From: Ustulina deusta
Lineage: Eukaryota; Ascomycota; Sordariomycetes; Xylariales; Xylariaceae
Reading direction: 5' to 3'
Assembly (NCBI GenBank): GCA_023159155.1
Contig: JAJNNX010000052.1
Location: forward strand, 248,001-312,000
Length of the DNA stretch: 64,000 nucleotides
Shown here: positions 12,301 through 21,800 of the stretch, one piece after another
Position numbering within the stretch: the first letter of the stretch is position 1
Layout of the letters: each line of letters starts with the position of its first letter
Made by a program: the position numbers and the translations under genes
Notes under the pieces: model-generated
The model's input: the letters and a program-made list of their open reading frames with translations, nothing else
What the model was told of the DNA's origin: nothing
The model's database searches: none

Positions 12301-13264
12301 CTAAAGGCGCGAAACAAATGTCGAGTTGGGGTACTGAGCGATCTCGTTCGCTACACCACTAGTGATGAGGTCAAAGGCGAGGTGGCTCTGCTCGCCGTAG
12401 CCGGGGACGTAGGAGACCCCGAAATACTCGATGAAGGTGCCTCTGGTTCCGGCGGGCTTGGTGAGGGTCAGCCAGGTAAAGGTCTCATTGGTGCCCCGGA
12501 AGACGGTATCGTTGGGAAACTCCGCGAGAATGCTGTCATAGTCCGCGTTGCGAATCAAGGGAGAGCGCGGGCCGGGGAACTCAAACTCCACACTCCGCAC
12601 GATCCAGTTGCTGTCAATGTTCTTGCCGTTCAGGTAAGCGCCCATACCCTGGAGGGTGATGCCGTCATGCAATCTCTCTAGACGGTTCTCGTTCCAGCCG
12701 GCGAGGTTGTGCTCCTTGACGAAAGCAACGGCACCAAGGGCACTGTCGACTTCGAAAGGAAGATCACTGTTTAGCAGTTCAGGAATTAGCGTTATGACCT
12801 TCTCATAGATGAAGCCATTTAAGGCAGTAGTAAAGGTCAGAGATAGCGCTTACGAGCTGTGCCATGGGCTGTTTGGACGCACTGCAAAGTGGTTAGCATG
12901 AAGGAAATGAGAGCGGAAGTTCGAGCAAATAGGGGTACTAACTGTCCCATCCCAAGTCGTGCAACAGCGTGCCAAGAGCGTGAACCTCAAGGTCGACCGA
13001 GGCCTTCAGTGTGGCGTTGTTGTTGAAAGCGGCGGCACCGAACAACCATGATCGCATCAAGTGGTTGTATAGGTAGGGCTGAAGGGGGATGAACTCCTTG
13101 ATGAGCTTGAGGGCATCCTGAACGAGCGGAGTGTTGACGACCTCAATGTTGGCGATCTTAGTAGTCGGTAGGGTGCACTTTGGGTCAGACTTGCGGGAAG
13201 AAATACGGCCAGCAGTTGCGACGCCAGCGACGGCTAGGCAAGACACGAGACCTGAGAACTTCAT
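12301..13264 (-). CDS. Secreted HD-domain protein, cyanamide-hydratase-like
   Basis: Exons 12301-12766, 12854-12881 (only 28 nt) and 12943-13264 give 271 residues. A clear signal peptide (MKFSGLVSCLAVAGVATAG) opens the protein. The HD metal-binding pattern follows: NHLMRSWLFG with His68, then VHALGTLLHDLGWD with His95 and the His102-Asp103 pair. After the short exon comes FEVDSALGAVAFV and a later LHDGITLQGMG. This arrangement matches fungal HD proteins related to cyanamide hydratase, which adds water to a nitrile-like substrate. The true substrate of these relatives is mostly unknown. There are several N-x-S/T sites (NNNAT, NETFT, PNSTF), consistent with passage through the secretory pathway. 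The start chosen is the Met that opens the signal peptide; an in-frame Met seven codons upstream is less likely. Confidence 0.85.
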
Positions 13265-15709
13265 TGCGAGGGGATGACCTAGCACGACCGGAGTTTCTTG
13301 AGACGATGAGGGACGAGTGAAAAGGAGTGATGAGGCCTAGAACAGCACAGGAGATACGAAGCTGGAGGATATCTAGATATATATGTCCTTGTGTGTATGC
13401 CAATAGGAACTGATACTGTCGTCCACCGAAGTAGCCCGGCTAAAAAACTATACTCCTGATATAAACTACTGATACTCTATTACTTGAAGCACTGGTGGCA
13501 CTGCTTGAAGTGATACTAAAAATATAAGACTTAGTATATAAATAGTTTACAGCTAGATAAATATATTATTACATGTACTTGGGTATTTCACTGTAAATAC
13601 GGCGTAGAATGATGCTAAACAATACTAGCGTTTCACTGGCTTTCTAATCATATTATTTCCACCATTATGTTTAGTGTGCTTTATCTTGTAAACACTGAGA
13701 TTATTAGGACTTTCCACCTTCGTTTAGTTGTTTGACTGGTCTTCAAAGTAGTATGGTGTAAGAATTCATAGGTAATTATGTGTGTGGTTATTGTTAGCCG
13801 ACCCACTACAGCAACAGTAATCAATAGACAGGGATCTGGTTCCTATAGCTCACATTTCGTGAAAAGTTCCATGCGATGAGGCAGTATCCAAGATGTCAGG
13901 TCTAGAAGTTGGTGGAACGTTGTATAGCCGCGGAATTATCCGAGACAGGGCATCCCATACGCTAGAGTACGAAGTGCGTGCGGGGAGGCGTATATATATT
14001 GGAAACCTTGAATATCCCACTTTGAGATATTGCTAGGTCTTTTGTTCAGAGGTCTAATAGTATAACAGATAACAAAGATACTGTTGTAACAAAACACGAC
14101 GACAGCAATCACTAGATGCCGTCAGCAAACCACCGAGGCAGTGGTGCAAGTGTGTCATGTAATATGCTCAACGCATATGCATCCCTGCCTTGGTCTTCAA
14201 CCGGCAGTCGTTTGCTTTCTGATGTTTAATCGTGTATTAAAATCGTGTATTAATTCTTTCATTGTTAACTGCTTGATAGCTTTTGTTATTTATTAAGCGC
14301 TTTGTAGAGAGTATTGAAGTAGAGTGGGCGGAATTTGGAGTGGCTGAGTAAAGGGGTGTATAGCCACAATGTGGCTATACCGCTTAAAGAGTGTTCAACA
14401 TCAAAGATGCGGAAGACTCTCAAGTAAGTACACTTCTCCTAGCTAATCGTTGTGTTGGATGCAATTATATTACATCATGATCGTATAATTCCCCAATTAA
14501 ATAGTTACGTACTTGTACTAGGACGTGTAGGTATTAATATGGCCTATGTCCTAGTATAAGGGCAAAGTGAATACCCCAGATAACTGAGCCTACTCATATT
14601 AGCCACTTCAATACCTAGTATTACTGTTAAGGTCCATGGCTTAGCTGTGAGTGCCATGATGGTGACGAGCCAAACAGTTGAATATGATAGCCCAATGAGT
14701 CGGTATTTGATCCTCAATGACAAAGCATGGTCCGTTGTCACGCTGATGTTGCCTTGCCCAACACTCGGTATGGAATGCACTGTTGACTTATAGTGACAGT
14801 GTGGTGGCGGACCCTTTTGCGGTAGCCGCCGGTGTTACGTGTTGTTCTCCGCACTTCAATTACCAAAGCACCGTAGTAAAGAAAACAGAATTGTCAAAAA
14901 TTCGAAACACTTTACCAGTTTGCCCTGCATGATGCCGTCTTCGATTCGTCTATTTTGTTTCCTTCTTTACAACCTACTTTGAGTCCATAATTGAATTGCA
15001 GCACTAATGCTACGGTCTTGGCTGATTGCCGTCTGTCAGACTCTCGGTATGAGACAAATAATGAGCGTTACTGTAGCTCAAGGAATCCCAAAACACCCCC
15101 ATCAGGTGACCATGGCTTTGTAGAATCGGTCCGTGCCAACGATTGGTCGTCGATATTTATCCTTCGGCCTTGGAATTATACCAGAGGCGTTCGCAACAGC
15201 TTCGTGAGCCGGAGCATCCCCGACACCACCCTCTAACACTAACGATGAGAGCGACGTTTCCACGTTCCTTAATAGGAACGAAGAATGGAATGTATTCTCT
15301 TGAGCGTTAACGGTTTGGGCTTCGCATCATCGGGGAGGAAGGGAGGCAATGTTATCTTCAAGCTGTGTGACGAAGACCGGCTTCTCTTGCATTTCAAGAC
15401 TCCGTTGATGTGGCCATGAAGTCGCGACCGCCGCTTGTTCGAAGAATGAGGTCTCCAAATCGGCATCTTGGTCCTGGGCTTGGGCTCGGGGTAGAAGAGA
15501 AAGCAGTTAGAAGTGGTCAACAGATGTCTCCTCTAACCCCTGTATCCCCCAGTTTGGATGCTAGACCTGAGACGGGGAATGGAACTCTTCATCTCGGCCA
15601 GTGCTGAACTTCTCACTCCAAACACCACTCTTTTTTTTTTCCTTCTCCCAAATCTCCAGTCTGGTCTCAAAGATCAAAGTTGCAAGTCAATAGTAGACCA
15701 TGCTTACCG
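13265..15709. other. AT-rich gene-poor interval
   Basis: About 2.4 kb without a supported gene. The part from roughly 13440 to 14530 is notably AT-rich. It contains an exact tandem doubling of a 13-mer (14228-14240 and 14241-14253) and a perfect 10-bp inverted repeat (14358-14380). A hydrophobic open stretch on the minus strand (14544-14780) and mixed frames at 15.0-15.6 kb were inspected, but no family was recognised. Confidence 0.5.
14358..14380. repeat. Perfect 10-bp inverted repeat with 3-nt loop
   Basis: The arm GTATAGCCAC (14358-14367) is followed by AAT and then its exact reverse complement GTGGCTATAC (14371-14380). It lies in AT-rich intergenic DNA. It could be a fold-back or a protein-binding palindrome; no function is evident. 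Confidence 0.8.
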
Positions 15710-16713
15710 CTAGGACCTCTCCGGTGTACCAAGTTCGTATCGTTCCTCTGCTCCCGACTCCACCCGGCCTTGCTCGCGCGTATCCGTATTAAACAGCTCG
15801 TGCCTATGAGCATTTTTTCCTTCTGGAAGCTCCTTTAGGGCGGCTTCACCTGGAAATTCTCTAACGTGAGATTCTATAGAGGCATCTATATTAGGTAAAC
15901 GATGTGCCGAGCTTGGTTTACTTGCGGATTCGCCCGAGTTTCTCCAGTCTGAGCGACGGCGCAACCACCATGCCGTTGTCAGCAAAGCAGTAAACACCCA
16001 AACACTAATCGCGCCGACAAGGAGCAACCAGATACCGATGCCATACCCGAACACGTACACGCTGTGATCGACCATAGATCGGGTTACCATAGCCAGGGAG
16101 AAGGTGCACCCTACCGCGGCTATCGAAGAGGCAGTCGTGAGCCACGAGAGAGCGACGGAGACAATCGGTGGAACGAAGCAAGGGAGCGCTGTGGTGACCA
16201 AGACCAGCAACACAAGCGCGACGATAAGGGGATGTAACGCCATCACCGCCGGAGTGAGACTGGTGATGTATCCAAGAGGAACATCCGGGCTATTGAAGAA
16301 CTTTACCACGAAAGCTGTTGTGTTGTAGCCATTTCCATGAAAGCAAATTGGCGACTGGGTTGTCGAAGCGACAGTGCTGTGATATCAGTTAATCGACTCA
16401 GTTCTAAGCCAATTGGGGTGAACATCTGGACTCACTCTAGATCATCGGGTGCCCAGTCGATGCAGTAGCCAAACGTGCCCAGTTTTAATACCGGATTGGC
16501 GTTGTTGTATGATATGTAAGCGGCTTGCACATAGAATAGCGATATATCCCCGGCGGCAGGCACCGTCGCGTTGATAACGACGAACAAAGCGAAAGAGAGT
16601 GTAATGAGGACAAAACTGGACAGGCGGAGTATGCTGCGCGCTGACACGGTACGTGCGCTTGCACGTCTCTTGTACCATGGCTGCAATGACCCAGTGTTGC
16701 CCTTGAGCGCCAT
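15710..16713 (-). CDS. PalI/Sur7-family four-helix membrane protein
   Basis: Two exons (15710-16376 and 16436-16713) give 314 residues. The first helix lies at about residues 31-51 (SSFVLITLSFALFVVINAT). An extracellular loop holds the GTFGYCIDW signature and a second cysteine (SPICFHGNGYNTT, with an N-glycosylation site). Three more helices follow (ALHPLIVALVLLVLVTTALP, PPIVSVALSWLTTASSIAA, GIGIWLLLVGAISVWVF). A tryptophan- and arginine-rich border (WWLRRRSDWR) leads into a hydrophilic charged tail of about 90 residues. One helix, a Cys-containing loop, three helices and a cytosolic tail is the layout of fungal Sur7/PalI (Rim9) proteins of the plasma membrane, which act in eisosomes or ambient-pH sensing. 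Which branch this belongs to cannot be told. The start is the Met in MALKGNTGS; longer frames upstream do not continue the protein. Confidence 0.82.
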
Positions 16714-17409
16714 CGTGGTCTTCAGGAGGCCTGAAGCGAAATGACGAAGGATTGCGAACGAGTGAGGATATGAGTCCCGATACACGAATGAGTTTTGATT
16801 GTTCCAAACGCTTGCGTCTTCCGCTGTCGGATGTCCGGGTAATGTAAGAAGCTGGCAGGGAAAATAAAAATGGAAAAGACAAGGCTTTGTGGGAAACCAG
16901 GAAACTTGTAGCATTGATTGAGGCTGAGCATTGATGATGGTGTCACAGCGAACATGCTGAATGGCTGTGCAGTTTGTGATTTATTACTCGGCTTTACAAC
17001 TCGTTCATATAATTGGCTCTGAGGAGCTGCGCCGCTGGCCGGCGTTCAAGAACTCCTGTCTTTAGGATCATCTGTCCTAATGAGGACACCTGTGTTACTT
17101 ATGTCATGCATACAGTTCCGAGTCGCCGAGTTGTTGAGTATAAGCGGGCTTCCGAGCGAGCTTTTGATAAAGATTACCTACTGCGGCTGCGAATTGAGTT
17201 GAACAGGCCCCTCGCGAAGTGGCGTCTAAAAAGATGCAGATCTGCCGATTAGTTATAAACGGTAGTGAAACAGTATTAAATTACATGTTTGTTCGTCCGC
17301 ATTAAACTGAGAAACGCGACTGTAATCACTGTCCAAACTGAAATTGATCTTTCGTTTCTTTTTCGCCGCTACACCTAGTACCTATTTCTATAAATAGCAA
17401 CAGGTGCCA
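16714..17409. other. Upstream flank of the PalI-like gene
   Basis: No gene is seen. The proximal part should be the promoter and leader of the PalI-like gene; the distal part borders decayed gene remnants. Confidence 0.5.
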
Positions 17410-17435
17410 TTAACTTAACTGAGCTGCCAGTTTTT

Positions 17436-17640
17436 CTATCGCGAAGGGTCGCTGCCATCGCCAACCAGGCTTCTGGCTGTCTCTGGCAAAAACAGACCAA
17501 CCGCTGCCAGAAGGACGGCCTCGACGATTATAAGGGAGTAAAAGACCCCAGTGCAACTTTGGCTCTTGTCGGCAGCGGCTCCTCCCGCGGTGGGGCTGAC
17601 ACAAGCCCCCAGGTTAGAAGCCACATTGATCGGCCCCAGC
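17436..17640 (-). pseudogene. MFS transporter remnant (helices 5-6 region only)
   Basis: A frame of about 68 codons reads GPINVASNLGACVSPTAGG, then a hydrophobic helix (YSLIIVEAVLLAAVGL), then FLPETARSLVGDGSDPSR and a stop. The order of glycine-rich helix 5, helix 6 and the PETxRxxVGxGS linker is characteristic of the middle of fungal drug:H+ antiporters (DHA1-type MFS). No helices 1-4 or 7-12 are found nearby, so this is a relic. It abuts the fructosamine-kinase-like remnant in the same orientation. Confidence 0.65.
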
Positions 17641-17784
17641 GGACACACGATTGACAGCTAGCGATGCGAAAGCCGAATTATCCGGTAGGGGTCTGGCTTT
17701 CGTCAAGAAGACAAGCAAGTTTTGGCATGTAGCTTGCTTGGATCCGGCATTGTTGCGCTCATGTCGATGTACTCTGAAAGAACA

Positions 17785-17794
17785 AAATAAGCCT
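17785..17794. repeat. Left 10-bp target site duplication
   Basis: AAATAAGCCT here is identical to 18112-18121 and directly borders the left inverted repeat of the inserted element. Confidence 0.88.
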
Positions 17795-18111
17795 AGGGTT
17801 CCCATTTGAACCCCCATGGGCTCACTTAGCGCGAATTGGGCTTAAAGTTTTCAAAGATTAGTACATAAATTATTATATTACACATTTTAAATTATTTTTA
17901 TAATATGTTTTATATATTAAAAAATAATTATTAATTAGTTATTAATAAAAATTTTAAATAATATATTTTAATCTTTTAAAAAATTCTCTTTATTTATTTG
18001 GGCTTTGGGTTCTTAGCAAAGCCCAAAACCCAACCTTGGCCTATGTGTTGGGGGCCCAAAGCCCAGTTGGGTCCTTGGGTTCTTGGCCTTGGGTTGGGTT
18101 CAGGGAACCCT
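17795..18111. mobile_element. 317-bp MITE-like element with terminal inverted repeats
   Basis: The element begins AGGGTTCCC-ATT-TGAACCC and its reverse complement begins AGGGTTCCC-TGAACCC. The terminal inverted repeats are thus 9 bp exact, plus a further 7 bp after a 3-nt indel. It is flanked by a perfect 10-bp direct repeat. The core (about 17840-17998) is extremely AT-rich, and the right third is built of GGGTT/CCCAA-type words. It has no coding capacity. A non-autonomous TIR element with a 9-10 bp target duplication points to Mutator-like (MULE) mobilisation. That assignment rests on duplication length alone, as no transposase is present in the window. Confidence 0.85.
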
Positions 18112-18121
18112 AAATAAGCCT
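18112..18121. repeat. Right 10-bp target site duplication
   Basis: Exact copy of 17785-17794, immediately after the right inverted repeat. Reading the site once restores a continuous kinase-like frame across the insertion. Confidence 0.88.
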
Positions 18122-18516
18122 CTGGGTCCATGGCAGCATATTGGCCAATGCAAGGGCTTCGGAACTAAGTCTGGAGTCCATTTATATATTTCAGACATTG
18201 CGTTGAATTCCCCCTCCATCAATGTGCGCCTATGGCTACCAGAGGCAGACTTGAAGAAAACTCGTTCCTCTAAGCCATCAGAAAGCTTGAGGTGCCGATG
18301 AGCCGTGACCGTCCATGCCGATTTCCGGAGCTGGTTAGCGGAGAGTATCTGCGTCTCGACGGGGAATTGTGCTAAAACATTGTCATCAACGCGGAAATGA
18401 ATCTCCTGGGTAAGGAAAAGAGTATCCGTGTGAACCATTAATGGGGAATTTGGTACGGCTGTGTTCACCGTGATTAAGGCACGTACGATGGTGAGCGTGA
18501 GTACAAGAGACAGCAA

Positions 18517-18899
18517 CGAGAAGATCCCGGGAGCTCTAATACCAAGCTCGGAGCGTTTTTGGTGGGCTACCTAATACTGCATAAATGCAGTTAGTTGACC
18601 TTTGCAGCGTCTCCATCTTTCAGGATCCTCATTATGCAGGTCGTCGCTCATGGCCCTTTAGGGCCCACGCTTTACCATAATTGCAAGCGCCTGGCACCCT
18701 GCAGCGAAAATGTATTTTAGCAGGGGTGCCATATCAACTGTGTCCAGGCAGCCGACATATTCACACGGCTAATATTCTGAGCCAGAACCGGTCAGACTAT
18801 GATCATGAGCGAACGCACCATGCCAGCATTCTAGGTTAGTTGTTCAATCACACTCGAGCCAACTAGCGCGAATCCCTCAGTCTCATCTTGAATCCCAAA
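18517..18899. other. Promoter region of the NLR-like gene
   Basis: No gene is seen. It lies between the dead kinase gene and the NLR-like gene and should hold the NLR promoter and leader. Confidence 0.5.
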
Positions 18900-21800
18900 A
18901 TGGTGAGTAAAACTGCTACCCGTCTTTATCTCTTTGGTTCAAACGGTATTGACCCGAAAGTTCAAACGCCTTCGGTCCAAAAAACTACGACAGAGAGATT
19001 CCATAGGCGAAACCTCCGGAGATGTATCCGGCTCATCCGAATCTGATATCGCACGGGGTCGGCTATCCGAACTATTACTCCCCTCAACGGGGCTCTCGGT
19101 TTCGCACAGGCGCAGTCCCTCGCCCTCAGCATCCGGGTTAGGTCTTCACATAATTCATCAGCCAGATTGCGCATTACTTGACATAATCTTCATCCATGGC
19201 CTGGGCGGTCATAGCAAAAAGACATGGTCAAAAAATCATGACCCTACTCTCTTTTGGCCCCAGCTATGGCTGCCGTTTGAGCCTGGTTTCGCAAACGCCC
19301 GGATATTCACATTCGGCTATGATGCGGCTTGGCGTGGCGCAACAAAATCCGTCTCTAACGTTACCGACTTTGCTAAGGAACTGTTGTTTGAGATGCGATT
19401 TGGAAGCGATGGTTCTGGAGAAGACCTAAATCTTGGTGCGAACCCAATAATTTTCGTGGCCCACAGCATGGGCGGTTTGGTTACGAAGAAGGCATGTCTC
19501 CTTGGTTTGCAAGACGCAAACTACCAGGGAATAATTCAAGCGGTATCGGCTATTATATTCCTATCAACGCCTCATCGCGGCACGCATTTGGCCAAAATCC
19601 TCAACAGAGTTCTATCTGCATCCTTTCAATCATCTAAAATTTTCATCTCAGACCTTGATAAAGGCTCATCTGCTATCGAGGAACTAAACGAACAGTTTCG
19701 CCACCTAGCTCCCAAGTTATCGATTTGGTCGTTTTATGAGACATTGGCCACTTCAATCGGTCCACGACAGATAATGGTGCTGGAGAAAGAATCCTCAGTT
19801 CTTGGCTACCCCGGGGAGATCTCCAGGTCCTTACAAGCTGATCACCATGACATCTGTAAATTCTCGAGTCCGATGGACCCAAACTATGTTTCTGTGAGAA
19901 ATGCGATCAAAACTTTGGTAACGGAGTTTCGAGACAGAAAGTCACAAATATCAGCCAAATCACCCAATCATACGGGATCGGTAGACGAGTCGGTGGGTAT
20001 TCAGGATCATTTCCGTAATTGTCCATCAACTGAGACTGACTACGATGCGAGCCGCCGCTGTTGGATCCCGGGCACCTGTGAGTGGTTTCTCGAAGAGGAA
20101 GAGTTCGTCTCGTGGCTTGAACCATCTTCGATTAAACCCGCTATCCTATGGTACACTGCTCCTCCAGCAAACGGGAAGACCGTTTTATCCACGTTCATTA
20201 TCAGTCATTTGCAAAGCAAAGACTTGCCATGCCAGTTCTTCCTATTCAAATACTCCGACAATTCTAAGCGGATGGTAGCAAATTGTGTTAAGTCCCTAGC
20301 TTTTCAGCTCTCAACAGTCCAGCCAGAATTCCGGAGGCTTCTAGCCGGTTCATCGAGGGAAGTCTTGAGTTTAGACTCATCAGATCCTTTTCTGATTTGG
20401 AAGAATATCATTGAAGGCATACTGTTGAAATTGAATCTCACTAAGCCAATATACTGGGTGATAGACGCTTTGGATGAGTGCGATTCCCCCAAGATATTTC
20501 TCGAGTGCCTCAGGTCATTTGCAGATAAGCTACCTGTCCGAATCTTGATTTTAAGCAGGAAAACTGATTCTATCTCTATGAACTTTAACCGGCTTTCTCG
20601 GAGTCTCTCCGTGCTCAGGATAGAGAAATCGACGACAGGACACAATCAGAAAGATATCGAGCGCTTGGTTCAGATGGAGCTTGACCATATGCGTGGAAGC
20701 AGTGAATTCCGAGACCAACTTCTTCAGGACATAATGAAACGTTCGGAAGGGAACTTCCTTTGGGTTCAGCTCGTCCTAGAAGAGGTTATGGGTTGTCATA
20801 CCGAAGGAAAGATACGGGAAATCCTCAACGACGTCCCAAGCGATATGACACTAATGTTTCAACGCATGGAGAAAAACCTCCTTAACTCCATCCGCCAGTC
20901 TGACAAGTCACTCATTAGCGCATTACTTGAGTGGTCTACTTGCGCTCAGCGACCCCTTAGCTTGACGGAGATGTCGCAAGCCCTCCAACCAGAGTTTTCC
21001 GGTTTTCTTGACCTTAAGCGGACGGTTCAGGGAACTTGTGGGCAGTTCATACAAGTCGACGGGTATGACAAAGTCACTGTACTGCATCATACAACCCGCG
21101 AATATTTTACTCGTTCGTCAGAGACCGAGTTTCGCATCAACCCGGAAAAGTGTCACGAGAAATTATTCACGAGGGCTCTGACGGTATTCGAAGACGAGGA
21201 TTTACGATGGAGACTGCTGCAAAATCAGCATGCTCTTCAATCAAGCGAGCCATTTATATTTTACTCCGCAGTCAGTTGGCCCTTCCATCTCGGCCAAAGC
21301 ACCTCATCGTCACCAGAATGCATGGATGCTCTCGTGAAAGTCTTCCGTGGCCCTGGAGTTTTAGCTTGGATTCATTCGTTGGCATTACTCGAGCGTCTAG
21401 AGGTGCTAGTCAAAGCATCGCAGGTTTTATCTGTATTTGTTAACAAGATAAAAAGGCGCAGTGGGTCAACAGATCCCATATCCAACCAGTCATCGAACCT
21501 TCAGCTACTGGACGAGTGGGCAATGGATCTAATCAAACTAGTGGGCAGATTCGCCAGCAAAATCTTGGCTAACCCTGGAGTGTTGTATTATGTCGTTCCG
21601 GCTGTGTGTCCCCCAAGGTCCATCACGTACAACCAGTTTCACAGTACCGCCAAAATCAAGGTTACTGGGGCCTCGAATATTAGTTGGAGCGACAATCTTT
21701 GTCGACTTGTTTTGCCAGGTGAGGTGCAAGGCTGGGGGATAGCATGTGCAGCCAAATATCTCACGGTTCTTGACTCCAAAGGGTCAGTCCACATCTGGGA

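Larger units (their letters stand above)
17641..18516 (-). pseudogene. Fructosamine-3-kinase-like pseudogene, broken by a MITE
   Basis: Read on the minus strand, the 5' part (from about 18420 down to 18125) gives a kinase N-lobe typical of the fructosamine/ketosamine-3-kinase family: KSAWTVTAHRHLKLSDG, RVFFKSASGSHRRTLMEGEF, then TPDLVPKPLHW. The reading then shifts frame to GQYAAMDPEAY, where the 317-bp element is inserted. Beyond the element the same frame resumes as FVLSEYIDMSATMPDPSKL. Another frameshift follows, then SQTPTG, an in-frame TAA, and FGFRI. The gene has therefore lost function through at least two frameshifts, one nonsense codon, the insertion and a missing C-lobe. Family members phosphorylate sugar-amine adducts on proteins (deglycation). 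Hydrophobic residues upstream of the kinase part may or may not have been coding. Confidence 0.78.

Noticed and set aside
17840..17998. AT-rich block considered as a RIP-mutated retroelement
   Set aside because: It lies wholly inside the 317-bp TIR element and shows no reverse-transcriptase or LTR remnants, so it is better explained as the core of a MITE.
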